A program made the position numbers and the translations under genes. Of a DNA stretch of 64,000 nt, positions 37,939 through 49,562 are shown piece by piece. The notes below the pieces were generated by a model that saw nothing but the letters and a program-made list of their open reading frames with translations, was not told the DNA's origin and ran no database searches. Positions within the stretch are counted from its first letter, which is position 1. Each line of letters opens with the position of its first letter. Source of the DNA: Microcoleus vaginatus HSN003 (lineage in GTDB: Bacteria > Cyanobacteriota > Cyanobacteriia > Cyanobacteriales > Microcoleaceae); NCBI RefSeq assembly GCF_022701255.1, contig NZ_CP031705.1, positions 4,712,001 to 4,776,000 of the forward strand. The letters run 5' to 3'.

Positions 37939-38388
37939 ATGTTTTTTGAATTTGAAGCTGATTTTGTCGAAGCTTTGCGCTGCATTCCGATGCAGGTACG
38001 TCTCAAGTTAGATACTTGCGGCATTAAATTAAAGTTGCAGGATTGGAATCATTTCAACCAAGCAGAACGGCAAAGTCTTGTAGAGTTACCTTGCTTGAGT
38101 GAATCAGAAATTATTGATTACCGAGAAAAGCTAAATCAAATATTAATTCAACAGACAGGCAAACCGGGAACTGATTTGGCTGTTGATGAAAATCCCCCGT
38201 GGATGGATGGTGCAACTGTACCGGAGCCGGTTTCTGCAAAAGCGCAAGAGCTCGGCGTGACAATTTCTTTGGCCCAGTGGGCGAGTTTGCAGCCGCTACA
38301 GCGATTTGCTTTGATTAAGCTTAGTCGATCGAGCCACGAGAATAAAAATTTCATCCCGGCACTTCAAGAGTTTAAGGTTATTGAATGA
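37939..38388 (+). CDS. narM: Nitrate reductase associated protein NarM
   Basis: A 149-residue protein matching the nitrate reductase-associated family: MFFEFEADFVEALRCIPMQV then RLKLDTCGIKLKL and, near the C-terminus, GVTISLAQWASLQPLQRFAL and IKLSRSSHENKNF. NarM is needed for nitrate reductase activity in cyanobacteria, probably in cofactor handling or assembly. Position opposite moaA fits that role. Heptad repeats (TCTAAAAT) occupy the sequence just upstream. Confidence 0.88.
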   Translation: MFFEFEADFVEALRCIPMQVRLKLDTCGIKLKLQDWNHFNQAERQSLVELPCLSESEIIDYREKLNQILIQQTGKPGTDLAVDENPPWMDGATVPEPVSAKAQELGVTISLAQWASLQPLQRFALIKLSRSSHENKNFIPALQEFKVIE

Positions 38389-38727
38389 GAGCAAATTTTA
38401 ATTAACTCTTCTAGAGCGCTCTTGGCGCAGAGTCTCCAGAAGAGAGAGTCACCTCATCGATGCGCCCGATCGTCCTTTCTCACTTCTCACTAAGTAAGCC
38501 TCACTTAATGAGAAGCACGAGAACAATGTGTAAAAAAGTGTTGTCTGGCGGTGGGAGAGGTAGGGTGAGGTCGATCGGGCATTTAACGGCTTGAGGTTTC
38601 CGACGCGCCCGACACCAAATTCTGAAAATATGATTAATTTTATTTTAAGTATTGTTACCGCAGCGTGGTATGATTTTTGTGAGTTTGCAAAGCACTCGCC
38701 TGCTACCTGCATTAGTTTCTGAGCTTC
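38389..38727. promoter_or_regulatory. Upstream region of the atp operon
   Basis: A 340-base region without genes. A possible -10 (TATGAT) is at 38669-38674, about 50 bases before the atpI start; no confident -35. A short AGTGAGAAG/CTTCTCACT-type inverted sequence occurs near 38477-38515. Confidence 0.35.
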
Positions 38728-39189
38728 GTGAACACGCAAAACACACCCACCGAACCCGCAGCAGCAAACGAGGATATTCCTCAAGCTGGCACAGTCTCGA
38801 CAGTTTCGACAGCTTCGTCCGAGACTAGCAATCCCATGCAAGACTTTTATCGCCTCCAACAAGAGTTGTTGGCGTACACCCTTGCTTTTACGGCGATTAT
38901 TTTTATCTCCGTTTGGATTTTTTACTCCCTCAACATTGCCCTGAATTATTTGCTTGGGGCGAGCACAGGTGTGGTTTACTTAAAGATGTTGGCTAGAGAC
39001 GTTGAACGAATCGGCAGCCAAAATCAGCGCATCAGCAAGACAAGGCTCGGTGTGTTTTTAGCGGTGATGATAGTAGGAACACAGTGGAATCAGCTACAGA
39101 TTTTACCGATATTTTTGGGATTTCTGACTTACAAAGCTGCGCTGTTGGTTTACGTGATCCGAAGTGCATTAGCACTAGACTACAGGTAG
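38728..39189 (+). CDS. atpI: ATP synthase subunit I
   Basis: A 153-residue membrane protein with GTG start at 38728 (an internal ATG at 38836, [12 protein letters not shown], is also possible). Polar Thr/Ser-rich N-terminus, then two helices ([33 protein letters not shown]) and two more near the C-terminus. Subunit I assists assembly of the c-ring and heads the operon, as in other cyanobacteria (also called atp1). Confidence 0.88.
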   Translation: MNTQNTPTEPAAANEDIPQAGTVSTVSTASSETSNPMQDFYRLQQELLAYTLAFTAIIFISVWIFYSLNIALNYLLGASTGVVYLKMLARDVERIGSQNQRISKTRLGVFLAVMIVGTQWNQLQILPIFLGFLTYKAALLVYVIRSALALDYR

Positions 39190-39244
39190 GTCAGGCAATT
39201 CGAGCAAAACTCAACTCATCGATTTGTATGGGGAAGCCCGTTGA

Positions 39245-40003
39245 ATGGCAATGCTTGACGTTCTAAACACCTTTAATCGTTTCCCCCTCGCCAAATTGGA
39301 AGTTGGCCAGCAGTTGTACTGGCAACTCGGCAATCTGAAAGTGCACGGGCAGGTTTTTCTAACCTCGTGGTTTGTAATTGCCGTTTTAGTCGTAGTTTCG
39401 ATTTTAGGAACCAGCAAAATCCAGCGAATTCCCAGCGGAATGCAAAATTTTATGGAGTATGCGCTGGAATTTATTCGGGACTTGGCTAAAAACCAAATTG
39501 GGGAAAAAGAATATCGCCCTTGGGTACCGTTTATTGGTACATTATTTCTGTTCATCTTTGTGTCAAACTGGTCTGGCGCTCTAATTCCTTGGAAGCTGAT
39601 TAAGCTGCCATCAGGCGAATTGGGAGCTCCTACCGCTGACATCAATACGACGGTAGCATTTGCACTGCTGACTTCTCTAGCATATTTTTATGCAGGTCTC
39701 AGCAAAAGCGGCTTGGGGTATTTCGCCCACTATGTTGAACCGGTGCCTTTCATGTTGCCGTTCAAAATCATAGAAGATTTCACTAAGCCTCTGTCCCTAA
39801 GTTTCCGTTTGTTTGGCAACATTCTTGCGGACGAATTGGTGGTCGGAGTGCTAGTGTTGCTAGTGCCTTTATTTGTTCCTCTGCCAGTGATGGTTCTGGG
39901 ACTATTTACCAGTGCAATTCAAGCTTTGATTTTTGCTACCTTAGCCGCAGCCTACATTGGTGAAGCTCTAGAAGGCGGTCACGGCGAAGAACACCACGAT
40001 TAA
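39245..40003 (+). CDS. atpB: ATP synthase F0 subunit a
   Basis: A 252-residue subunit forming the proton half-channels next to the c-ring. [18 protein letters not shown] contains the essential Arg. The motif [12 protein letters not shown] and the C-terminal [18 protein letters not shown] are family features. In older cyanobacterial naming this gene is atpI. The gene lies 55 bases after subunit I. Confidence 0.97.
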   Translation: MAMLDVLNTFNRFPLAKLEVGQQLYWQLGNLKVHGQVFLTSWFVIAVLVVVSILGTSKIQRIPSGMQNFMEYALEFIRDLAKNQIGEKEYRPWVPFIGTLFLFIFVSNWSGALIPWKLIKLPSGELGAPTADINTTVAFALLTSLAYFYAGLSKSGLGYFAHYVEPVPFMLPFKIIEDFTKPLSLSFRLFGNILADELVVGVLVLLVPLFVPLPVMVLGLFTSAIQALIFATLAAAYIGEALEGGHGEEHHD

Positions 40004-40117
40004 CTAACGATAAACGGCGAAGCATGAATGAGGAAAAAGAAAATTTCCTCTCCTCAAACTTCCTCCCGTTAAATCGGACAATTCTGTAGACTTTCTCCTC
40101 TCAATTTTGTACTTTAG

Positions 40118-40378
<261 letters not shown>

Positions 40379-40475
40379 TAATTGGAAATTTTAGATTTGA
40401 GGTTTTGGCGATTCTAATCCAAAATCTCAAATCTAAAATCAATTAAGCGAATTAGATGGAAGCCGTCAAAAAATC

Positions 40476-40961
40476 ATGATGCACTGGACAGTATTACTAG
40501 CAGTTGAAGAAGCGGCTAAGGAAGGGGGACTGTTTGATCTAGATGCTACGCTGCCTCTGATGGCGGTGCAGTTTTTAATTCTAGTCGCAGTCTTGAATGT
40601 AATTTTTTACAAGCCGCTCAGCAAGTCAATTGACGATCGCGCCGATTACATTCGCAACACTCAAGTCTCCGCCCAAGAACGCTTGGCAAAAGCTCAGCAA
40701 CTAGCGCAGCAGTACGAGCAAAAACTGGGAGAAACTCGCAAACAGTCTCAATCAGTAATTGCTGCTGCTCAAGCTGATGCCCAAAAAATTGGGGCAGCCA
40801 AAGTAGCTGAGGCTCAACAAGAAGCTCAAGTCGCGCGAGAAAAGGCTGGGCAAGAAATAGAGCAGCAAAAGCAAGAAGCAATGCGCTCACTAGAACAACA
40901 AGTAGACGCGCTCAGCGGCCAAATTCTCGAAAAGCTATTAGGGCAGTCGCTGGCCAAATAG
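40476..40961 (+). CDS. atpF2: ATP synthase F0 subunit b'
   Basis: A 161-residue peripheral stalk subunit unique to photosynthetic F0F1 enzymes, which have b and b' in place of two b. One N-terminal helix ([20 protein letters not shown]) and a long Ala/Gln/Glu coiled coil. Also called atpG in cyanobacterial genomes. Start at 40476 or the next ATG at 40479. Confidence 0.95.
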   Translation: MMHWTVLLAVEEAAKEGGLFDLDATLPLMAVQFLILVAVLNVIFYKPLSKSIDDRADYIRNTQVSAQERLAKAQQLAQQYEQKLGETRKQSQSVIAAAQADAQKIGAAKVAEAQQEAQVAREKAGQEIEQQKQEAMRSLEQQVDALSGQILEKLLGQSLAK

Positions 40962-41048
40962 CGAGACAGAAGAGTTTTAGATTTTTGATGGAATCTTAAA
41001 TCTAAAATCGCTTCACCCAATCTGCACGCGCAATTATGGAAGAGTATC

Positions 41049-41576
41049 ATGGGGACTGTTTTATTGCTAGCCACAGAAGCTAGCGGCGAAGGTGGTTTCG
41101 GTTTAAATTTCGATATTTTAGAAACCAACCTGATTAACCTGGTCATTATTATTGCAGTGCTGTTTTATTTCGGGCGCGGATTTGTAGGTAAAATCCTGAC
41201 TGAGAGGCGTTCGGGCATCCAAGAGGCGATTCAAGAAGCAGAAAAACGCCAAAAAGATGCAGCAGCAGCTCTAGCAGAGCAACAGCAAAAATTGACTCAA
41301 GCGCAAGCAGAAGCGGAACGAATTCGTGCCGCTGCTGAAGAAACTGCCAAGAAAGCAAAAGAAGCAATTCTAGCTCAGGCAGCGCAAGACGTTGAAAGAA
41401 TGAGAGCAACAGCAGGTCAAGAGTTGGAAGCGGAGCGGGAAAGAGCGATCGCCCAACTGCGATCGGCGGTTGTATCTCTGGCATTAGCAAAGGTGGAAAG
41501 CCAGCTAAAAACTAGCTTGGACGACAGCGCTCAACACCAATTAATCGATCGCAGCATTGCGTTACTGGGAGGCTAA
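41049..41576 (+). CDS. atpF: ATP synthase F0 subunit b
   Basis: A 175-residue stalk subunit: N-terminal anchor [20 protein letters not shown], then a coiled coil rich in Ala/Glu/Gln/Arg ([20 protein letters not shown]). Its stop codon lies three bases before the delta subunit start, so the two are coupled. Confidence 0.96.
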   Translation: MGTVLLLATEASGEGGFGLNFDILETNLINLVIIIAVLFYFGRGFVGKILTERRSGIQEAIQEAEKRQKDAAAALAEQQQKLTQAQAEAERIRAAAEETAKKAKEAILAQAAQDVERMRATAGQELEAERERAIAQLRSAVVSLALAKVESQLKTSLDDSAQHQLIDRSIALLGG

Positions 41577-41579
41577 AAC

Positions 41580-42125
41580 GTGAGTACAGTCAGCACAGAA
41601 GTCTTACAGCCTTACGCATCTGCCTTGATGTCACTGGCTCAGTCCAGCAATCTCTCAGAGAAGTTCGGCGAAGACATTCGTTCCTTGCTGAGCCTGCTAG
41701 AAGGTTCGGAAGACTTGCGTCAATTTTTAGCCAATCCGCTGGTAAAACCGGATGCTAAAAAAGCCGTGATTCAGCAAATAGCGGGTGAAGAAATGAACCC
41801 CTTGATGCACAGCTTTCTGAAGCTATTAGTAGACAAAGGAAGAATTCTTTTTTTAGAAGGAATTGGCAAACAATACTTGGCAAGGCTCCGAGAACTCAAC
41901 CAAACAGTATTGGCTGAAGTTACATCGGCCGTCCCGCTTTCAGACGCTCAACAGCAGACTGTGCGCGAGAAAGTGCAGGCGATGACCAGCGCTAGTCAAG
42001 TAGAAATTGAAACCAAAATAGACGCAGATTTAATCGGCGGTGTGATAATCAAAGTAGGCTCTCAAGTAATTGATGCCAGCCTGCGGGGACAATTGCGCCG
42101 TCTGGGAATTCGCTTGAATTCCTGA
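41580..42125 (+). CDS. atpH: ATP synthase F1 subunit delta
   Basis: A 181-residue protein connecting F1 to the b/b' stalk. GTG start at 41580, three bases after atpF. The N-terminal six-helix part (YASALMSLAQSSNLSEKFGE) and the C-terminal GGVIIKVGSQVIDASLRGQL motif are conserved. Also called atpD in cyanobacteria. Confidence 0.95.
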   Translation: MSTVSTEVLQPYASALMSLAQSSNLSEKFGEDIRSLLSLLEGSEDLRQFLANPLVKPDAKKAVIQQIAGEEMNPLMHSFLKLLVDKGRILFLEGIGKQYLARLRELNQTVLAEVTSAVPLSDAQQQTVREKVQAMTSASQVEIETKIDADLIGGVIIKVGSQVIDASLRGQLRRLGIRLNS

Positions 42126-43880
<1,755 letters not shown>

Positions 43881-43896
43881 ATCGAGTTGGAATTTT

Positions 43897-43967
43897 GAAC
43901 CGCAGATGAACGCGGATAAACGCAGATTATCGGAAGTTCATCTGCGTTTATCTGCGTTTATTCGCAG
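43897..43967. repeat. Inverted repeat CGCAGATAAACGCAGATG type
   Basis: ACCGCAGATGAACGCGGATA with AACGCAGAT is followed by CATCTGCGTTTATCTGCGTT, giving a hairpin of about 20 bp between atpA and atpG. It may affect mRNA stability inside the operon. Confidence 0.8.
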
Positions 43968-44009
43968 TTTTAATTAAAAAGATGCGGGCCAGGGACTAAG
44001 GAGAAAATT

Positions 44010-44960
44010 ATGGCAAATCTGAAAACTATTCGCGATCGCATTAAGTCGGTCAAGAACACTAAAAAGATTACAGAAGCAATGCGCTTGGTGGCCGCTGCTA
44101 AGGTGCGCCGCGCTCAAGAACAGGTGACGGCTACTCGACCTTTTGCCGATCGACTGGCAGAGGTATTGTATGGTTTGGCGGAACGCTTGCAGTTTGAAAA
44201 CCTGGATTTGCCGCTGCTGAAAAAACGCGAAGTGCGGACTGTGGGGCTTTTGGTCGTTTCGGGCGATCGGGGTTTGTGCGGTGGCTACAATAGCAACATC
44301 ATCAGATACGCGGAAAATCGCGCTAAGGAAATCAAAGCTGAAGGCTTAGACTACAAATACGTGTTGGTAGGACGCAAAGCTACTCAGTATTTCCAGCGCC
44401 GCGAACAGCCGATCGATGCTACTTACGCTAACTTAGAACAAATTCCCACAGCGCCGGAAGCGGCACAAATTGCTGACGAATTGCTTTCCTTGTTCCTGTC
44501 AGGAACTGTGGACAGAGTTGAGCTAATTTACACCAAGTTTGTGTCGCTAATTAGTTCGCGTCCGGTAATTCAAACCTTGCTGCCCCTCGACCCCCAAGGT
44601 TTGGAAACTCCCGATGATGAAATCTTCCGCTTGACATCGCAAGGCGGACAGTTTCAAGTATCGCGCGAGAAGGTTGCTTCACCTACGAAGAGTTTGCCCA
44701 GGGACATGATTTTCGAACAAGATCCGGCGCAAATTCTGGAGGCTCTTTTGCCCTTGTATTTGAACAACCAATTGCTGCGGGCTTTGCAAGAGTCTGCTGC
44801 TAGCGAGTTGGCTGCGCGGATGACGGCGATGAACAATGCTAGTGAGAATGCTAGCGATTTGATTGGTAGTTTGACGCTGACTTATAACAAGGCGCGGCAA
44901 GCGGCAATTACTCAGGAAATCCTGGAAGTTTGCGGCGGTGCTGAGGCTTTGAATGGTTAG
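44010..44960 (+). CDS. atpG: ATP synthase F1 subunit gamma
   Basis: A 316-residue central rotor shaft subunit. N-terminal [20 protein letters not shown] and C-terminal [20 protein letters not shown] form the coiled coil; [15 protein letters not shown] is the family motif. The insert of about 35 residues found in photosynthetic gamma is present without the regulatory Cys pair of chloroplasts. AAGGAG precedes the ATG. Also called atpC in cyanobacteria. Beta and epsilon are not in the operon, as usual in cyanobacteria. Confidence 0.97.
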   Translation: MANLKTIRDRIKSVKNTKKITEAMRLVAAAKVRRAQEQVTATRPFADRLAEVLYGLAERLQFENLDLPLLKKREVRTVGLLVVSGDRGLCGGYNSNIIRYAENRAKEIKAEGLDYKYVLVGRKATQYFQRREQPIDATYANLEQIPTAPEAAQIADELLSLFLSGTVDRVELIYTKFVSLISSRPVIQTLLPLDPQGLETPDDEIFRLTSQGGQFQVSREKVASPTKSLPRDMIFEQDPAQILEALLPLYLNNQLLRALQESAASELAARMTAMNNASENASDLIGSLTLTYNKARQAAITQEILEVCGGAEALNG

Positions 44961-44993
44961 GTTAGGGTTGACAATTTGTTGATTTTATGCTAG

Positions 44994-45023
44994 GCGTCTG
45001 AGGGAACTCAGGCGCTTTTTTTT
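44994..45023 (+). terminator. Terminator of the atp operon
   Basis: GCGTCTGAG, loop GGAA, CTCAGGCGC, then eight T. A 9-bp stem with one G-U pair, 34 bases after atpG. Confidence 0.93.
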
Positions 45024-45177
45024 TAAGCAACGGAGGACACGGCAATGCCGTTTCCCTACCCAAAATAATCCATCTTTCTGGCTCAGATGTAACAATCACC
45101 CATTAATTGTAGGGAAACGGCCAGGGGCGGTGTCCTGACTGTGGGTAATATCAATTCCGATGCCACCGAATTTGGGA

Positions 45178-45486
45178 TTAGACTATCTTCGCGCGTTCGT
45201 CTAACCAGCGCTGAAATGACTTCTGACTTTCTCCAGATGGTTTACCGAGAATGATATTTTTGATGCTAATGTCTTCGTCAATATCAGGCCAGTGGATTCC
45301 ATCATTTCCACCAATAAATCGCCAATTATTGCGTTCGTTTGGTGTGCTATGCAATACCCGCGGATACCAAGCTAAAGGAACAGAAATAGTACGACCATCG
45401 GATAGATCGAGTGTTAGCGTGTCGTCTGTAACAACTACGTTTTGTGCTTGGGGGATTTCTAGCAACTCAACCATTAAAGAAGTCAT
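45178..45486 (-). CDS. DUF2442 domain-containing protein
   Basis: A 102-residue protein. VVVTDDTLTLDLSDGRTISV and PLAWYPRVLHST are the DUF2442 core; IHWPDIDEDISIKNIILGKP completes it. DUF2442 genes often accompany DUF4160 genes in toxin-antitoxin-like pairs, but none is adjacent; a row of XRE regulators lies upstream. An internal ATG at 45474 is an alternative start. Confidence 0.85.
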   Translation of the reverse strand: MTSLMVELLEIPQAQNVVVTDDTLTLDLSDGRTISVPLAWYPRVLHSTPNERNNWRFIGGNDGIHWPDIDEDISIKNIILGKPSGESQKSFQRWLDERAKIV

Positions 45487-45512
45487 TCCAACCTGCTAAT
45501 AACTGCGATCGC

Positions 45513-45725
45513 CTATTCCTGCACAATCTCATACAAATCTTCGATCGACAAATCAAAAGTCCTTGCCAACTTATGCAAGGCTGTCACATCAACTGTTGCT
45601 AATCCGGGCGATCGGGCATAGGTTCTGAGGGTACTGTAGACTACGCCCGATCGCTCTGAAACTTCTTTCAGCGTCCAGCCTTTCTCAGCAGCCCACTCTC
45701 GAATCCGCAATCTAATTAAGCCCAT
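45513..45725 (-). CDS. Small XRE regulator, tandem paralogue 1
   Basis: A 70-residue helix-turn-helix protein: MGLIRLRIREWAAEKGWTLK, EVSERSGVVYSTLRTYARSP, then TALHKLARTFDLSIEDLYEI. It is of Cro/C1 type and could bind DNA as a dimer. It is one of three adjacent paralogues in the same orientation, each preceded by a repeated GCGATCGC-TTTTTAC-like spacer. Confidence 0.85.
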   Translation of the reverse strand: MGLIRLRIREWAAEKGWTLKEVSERSGVVYSTLRTYARSPGLATVDVTALHKLARTFDLSIEDLYEIVQE

Positions 45726-45782
45726 AAGCTCTTGAGTTGTGATTGATATAAGTCAGAGGATTGTACTGTAAAAAGCGATCGC

Positions 45783-45995
45783 CTACTCTTTTACCACCTC
45801 CACCAAATCTTCCACCATCACGTCAAAAGTACGTGCCAACTTCAGCAGACAAGTAAAATCAACCATTGCCATTCCCGGAGAACGTGAATAGGTGGTGAGT
45901 GTGCTGTAAATGACTCCCGATCGCTCAGAAACCTCTTTGATCGTCCAGCCTTTCTCAGCAGCAAATTCTTTAACCCGCAATCTAATTAAACCCAT
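45783..45995 (-). CDS. Small XRE regulator, tandem paralogue 2
   Basis: A 70-residue paralogue of its neighbours, starting at the second ATG (45995, MGLIRLRVKEFAAEKGWTIK) to match them; an ATG two codons earlier is possible. Differences cluster in the recognition-helix neighbourhood (SGVIYSTLTTYSRSPGMAMV), which could alter DNA targets. Ends in VEDLVEVVKE. Confidence 0.85.
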   Translation of the reverse strand: MGLIRLRVKEFAAEKGWTIKEVSERSGVIYSTLTTYSRSPGMAMVDFTCLLKLARTFDVMVEDLVEVVKE

Positions 45996-46049
45996 TGACA
46001 AAAAACTAGATTTACTCTGGGATAAAATTTTATCGTAAAAAGCGATCGC

Positions 46050-46262
46050 TCACTCCTGCACAATTTCCACCAAGTCTTCAATCATTACATCAAAGGTGCG
46101 AGCCAACTTGTGTATAGAAATAAAGTCAATGGTTGACACTCCCGGACAGCGGGCGTAGTGTCTGACGGTGCTGTAAATTACTCCCGATCGTTCTGAAACT
46201 TCTTTCAGCGTCCAGCCTTTCTCGCTAGCTAGTTCTCTGACTTTTAACCTGACTAAACCCAT
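46050..46262 (-). CDS. Small XRE regulator, tandem paralogue 3
   Basis: A 70-residue paralogue; the start at 46262 (MGLVRLKVRELASEKGWTLK) aligns with the others, while an upstream ATG at 46289 would add nine unrelated residues. Recognition region SGVIYSTVRHYARCPGVSTI. It is the first gene in the transcription direction of the array. Confidence 0.85.
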   Translation of the reverse strand: MGLVRLKVRELASEKGWTLKEVSERSGVIYSTVRHYARCPGVSTIDFISIHKLARTFDVMIEDLVEIVQE

Positions 46263-46383
46263 ACTTGACAAATGATGGTACACCATCATAGGATGGTTTT
46301 ATCGTAAAAAGCGATCGCCCCAACGTCTGGAAAACTCAAGGACGATCGCCTATCAAAGTTCAAATCCCATATAAGGGACTGCT

Positions 46384-46450
46384 CTATCTATCAAATTCCC
46401 AAATCAGGAATCTATCTATCCAAATCAGGAATCGATCTATTCAAATCAGG
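46384..46450 (+). repeat. Three ~20-bp tandem repeats
   Basis: Near copies of CAAATCAGGAATCTATCTAT start at about 46398, 46420 and 46442. They lie directly upstream of the 46464 gene and include its likely leader. Confidence 0.6.
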
Positions 46451-46463
46451 AAACTTATCAACT

Positions 46464-46907
46464 ATGTTAGCAAGCTTTCGACCAAAATCAACCCCCAGAC
46501 ACAGATTGAGCCGGTTTGTGACGAAAGAGGCGATCGCGCGGCTGCTGAAAATCAAGGTAGAACAAATATATCGCTTCGAGTGCTGGGCGCATATCCTGTA
46601 CGTGTACGCCAAAGGCATGAGTCGGTTTGTGAGTTATGCCGACTTTCCGCCTGTTTTGGGAGTGGAATCGCCCTCTGGTTTAGATTTTGGTTATTGGAAG
46701 CGCCGGATAGCGAGTCAAAAAGAGAGACACGCACCGGATTTTTGGGTGGATTTTTATGCGGCGAGATTTCAGAAAGCTGTTTGTGTTTCTGAATTGTTGG
46801 AGTGGGGGGAAATGGTAGGGGTGATTAAATTGATGTTAAGTCGAATAGCTCTGGAGTCGCTGCGAAAGGTTTATGCACAAGAGAAATCTCTGCTAGAAAA
46901 TTTCTAA
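46464..46907 (+). CDS. Hypothetical protein
   Basis: A 147-residue basic protein, not recognised. The N-terminal region (FVTKEAIARLLKIKVEQIYR) looks like a helix-turn-helix, followed by CWAHILYVYAKGMSRFVSYA and a helical C-terminus. It may be a DNA-binding protein. Divergent from the XRE array, which suggests a link but does not prove one. Confidence 0.6.
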   Translation: MLASFRPKSTPRHRLSRFVTKEAIARLLKIKVEQIYRFECWAHILYVYAKGMSRFVSYADFPPVLGVESPSGLDFGYWKRRIASQKERHAPDFWVDFYAARFQKAVCVSELLEWGEMVGVIKLMLSRIALESLRKVYAQEKSLLENF

Positions 46908-47196
46908 ATTATGACTGAAACACGGGTGATTAGAAATCGGTTTTTTTTGCGACAATACTTCACGCCCCGCCTTTAACTAAAGTAAAAAACCCGGTTTCTT
47001 TGGTATGCGTAACTCTCATAAACTCCGGCCCCCCCTGTAGTGGCGGTGCCCCCGTGCCCGCCCGAAAGATCGGGGCAACCACAAGGGGATTGCCCTACAG
47101 GAATTACTCGCAGCAAACATTCAAAAAATTGCTACAAGCTCGAATACAACAGTTATAATTTCTCCATGCGCTTCCCCTTCTATCTCAGTTAAGCCC
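46908..47196. other. Intergenic region with dispersed repeats
   Basis: Includes an AAACCCGGTTTCT half-palindrome at about 46988 and GGGGCAACCACAAGGGGATT, part of a G/C-rich interspersed repeat seen in another form at 45104-45140. No gene. Confidence 0.45.
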
Positions 47197-47445
47197 ATGA
47201 GTAACCTTTCAAACATCCCTGACGGAGGCGATTTACCCGATCGCTACAGGAATGTAGGAGAACAAATCCAAGCATTCTTCGATTTTGCCGAAAACAATCC
47301 CGATCGCGTTGTTCCTGTGTTCGTCAACATCTGAGAAACTCAAACATCACTAATGAAAGTTATCGCAGCACTCGCTAACAACGATAAGTATGTTTTAGAT
47401 AAAGAACTCAACTCTTGGCTTTCGATGTGGGAGAAACTACCGTAA
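47197..47445 (+). pseudogene. Small gene interrupted by an in-frame TGA
   Basis: The frame opens with MSNLSNIPDGGDLPDRYRNV, runs 45 codons to VVPVFVNI and meets TGA at 47332. The same frame continues ETQTSLMKVIAALANNDKYV to KLP and TAA. Composition is coding-like on both sides, so a single point change (for example CGA or TGG to TGA) would explain it. Two small overlapping peptides are the alternative. Not recognised as a family; position before a Uma2 gene. Confidence 0.5.
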
Positions 47446-47531
47446 AAGTGCGGCTACTCATCACGCAATAAATTCTCATCGTATCAATCATAATAGTAAT
47501 AAGTGAGTTGGGTAAAAGCGAGGAAATAACT

Positions 47532-48071
47532 ATGGTCACTGCTACTGCTGTACAGGATAATTTTACTCTAGAAGATTTCACGGTCGCTCCGCCCGACAAC
47601 ATGGAATTGGTAGACGGCCAACTTGTGGAGAAAAATGGCATGACACTAAAGACAAGTAAAATTCAGTCAAAGCTAAGTCGTTACTGGGGAGATTACAAAG
47701 ATTCTAGCGGACAGGGAGGAGAAGTCTATACTGAACCACCTTGTCGCACTAACCAACAAATTCGCCGCCCCGATGTCGCTTATCTCACACCCGAATTAGT
47801 TGCACAATTTGGCAATCTTGCCACTTTACCCCAAAGTTTTCCGTTAATTGCCGAAATAGTTTCACCCACCGATATCGCTGAAGATGTCTTTCTCAAAGCA
47901 CAGGAATATTTAAAATCTAGCTGTCAGGAAGTTTGGCTAGTTTTTCCCGAAAGTCATTTAATATTTGTGATGACTCAAAATCAAATATTGACATTTAGAT
48001 CCGGCGATACCGCCAGCACCCAACAAATCCTGATCGGTTTTAGCATCGATGTCGATCGATTGCTAGCTTAA
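47532..48071 (+). CDS. Uma2 family protein, paralogue A
   Basis: A 179-residue PD-(D/E)xK-fold protein. The ATG at 47532 (MVTATAVQDNFTLEDFTVAP) is preferred to 47508 because GAGGA lies 10 bases upstream. Motifs: MELVDGQLVEKNGMT, RRPDVAYLTPE (Asp) and PLIAEIVSPTD (Glu). It lacks the coiled C-terminal tail. Strongly similar to the gene at 49563; the two flank a GTPase gene. Confidence 0.88.
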   Translation: MVTATAVQDNFTLEDFTVAPPDNMELVDGQLVEKNGMTLKTSKIQSKLSRYWGDYKDSSGQGGEVYTEPPCRTNQQIRRPDVAYLTPELVAQFGNLATLPQSFPLIAEIVSPTDIAEDVFLKAQEYLKSSCQEVWLVFPESHLIFVMTQNQILTFRSGDTASTQQILIGFSIDVDRLLA

Positions 48072-48267
48072 ACTAAATTCTACAACCTTTCATTTAGCAG
48101 CACGCGACACAAAACTCTCCTCTACCCGTTGCACCAGTTCTTAAATCAAATTGCTACAATATTCTTAAGACTCCCCCAGTCCGCCTTCGCGGACTTCGTT
48201 TGTAGAGCATCGGAATTCTATTCGGTGGTATTTAATTAATCTCCCACCATTATCGGAGCAAACCGCC

Positions 48268-49449
48268 ATGTCAGACGACTTTTCCTTAGACGAGCTTTTA
48301 AATAGAAGTTACTACGCCTTCAAAGACGCAGAAAACCAAGTGGGACAGTGCAATGTTTTAGTCATCGGCAAAACCGGCGTCGGCAAAAGTACCCTGATAA
48401 ATTCCGTTTTTCGCCAACGCTTAGCAGAAACCGGAGTCGGCCGCCCCATAACTCAAGGCATTCGCCAATATACCAAACCGAATTGCCCAATTACAGTCTA
48501 CGATACTCCCGGACTCGAACTCAACGCCGAACAAATTAAAATTATTCAATTAAACGTTGCAAAACTAATAGAAGACCAAAGACTCCTGCACCCAAAAGAA
48601 CACATTCACGTCATCTGGTACTGCATCAATCACAGCGCCAATAGAATAGAATCTGTGGAGGAAAACTGGCTAAAAGAAATGGAAGTCAAAGATGTACCAG
48701 TTCTTTTAGTGCTGACTCAGACGACATCTAAAAAGCCGGGCGAGTTTTTCAAGCAACTGGAACACATGAATTTGCCCGTCAGTCAAATCATCCCCGTCAT
48801 GGCTGAGCCGGAAGAAATTGATGAGGATTATACAGTAAAATCTCACGGTTTAGATAAGTTGGTAGATGCAACTTTTCAACTGCTGCCGGAAGTAGCTAAA
48901 AAAGCTTTTGTTAAAGAACAAATTGCTAATATTGCGCTCAAATCCGATATGGCATTTAAGTATCTAAGTGCTTATGTCGCAGGTTCTGCAATTGTCGGTG
49001 CGACTCCTGTACCCTTTGCTGATGCGCCGATTTTGATGACGATGCAAACGGCAATGATTGCTAATATTACTGTAATTTTTGGAATGCCCTTTGATAAGGG
49101 GTTTATTTCGGCGATGCTGTCTGCTATTAGCGGCGCTGGTGGGGTGACTGCTGTTGGCAGAAGTATTGTTACTAATTTGATTAAAATGATTCCTGGTGCG
49201 GGTACAGTTGTCGGCGGTGCTATCTCTGGTGCAACCGCAGCAACTCTCACGCTGGCCCTCGGTTTGGCTTACATTGAAGTGCTTAAAGCTTATATGAAAG
49301 CTCAAGTTAATGGGGAACAACTTTCTTTGCAGCAGTTGACAAAGATGTTTGTGGATTTTTATAAGGATTATGCTAGTTCTGGGCGTAAAACTTTGAAGGA
49401 TGACAAACCGAATCAACCTAAACCTCCCAATCAAATTAATATTGATTAG
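48268..49449 (+). CDS. GTPase with DUF697 membrane domain
   Basis: A 393-residue protein. The Era-like GTPase domain comes first: G1 VIGKTGVGKSTLINSVFR (residues 30-47), G3 VYDTPGLEL, G4-like VLTQTTSK. After it a DUF697/YcjF-like helical pair follows (AYVAGSAIVGATPVPFADAP, then GFISAMLSAISGAGGVTAVG and VGGAISGATAATLTLALGLA), which probably inserts in membranes. Similar cyanobacterial proteins are thought to act in membrane or filament biology, without firm evidence. Located between two Uma2 paralogues. Confidence 0.87.
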   Translation: MSDDFSLDELLNRSYYAFKDAENQVGQCNVLVIGKTGVGKSTLINSVFRQRLAETGVGRPITQGIRQYTKPNCPITVYDTPGLELNAEQIKIIQLNVAKLIEDQRLLHPKEHIHVIWYCINHSANRIESVEENWLKEMEVKDVPVLLVLTQTTSKKPGEFFKQLEHMNLPVSQIIPVMAEPEEIDEDYTVKSHGLDKLVDATFQLLPEVAKKAFVKEQIANIALKSDMAFKYLSAYVAGSAIVGATPVPFADAPILMTMQTAMIANITVIFGMPFDKGFISAMLSAISGAGGVTAVGRSIVTNLIKMIPGAGTVVGGAISGATAATLTLALGLAYIEVLKAYMKAQVNGEQLSLQQLTKMFVDFYKDYASSGRKTLKDDKPNQPKPPNQINID

Positions 49450-49562
49450 ATGGGGAATTGGTAATGGGGAATTGGTAGGATATAGAGGTTTTCCGCAAGT
49501 CCAGTCACTGCACCGATCGCAAAAAGCACTACAATATCAGTGAATGCTGCACAAGGAAGTAA

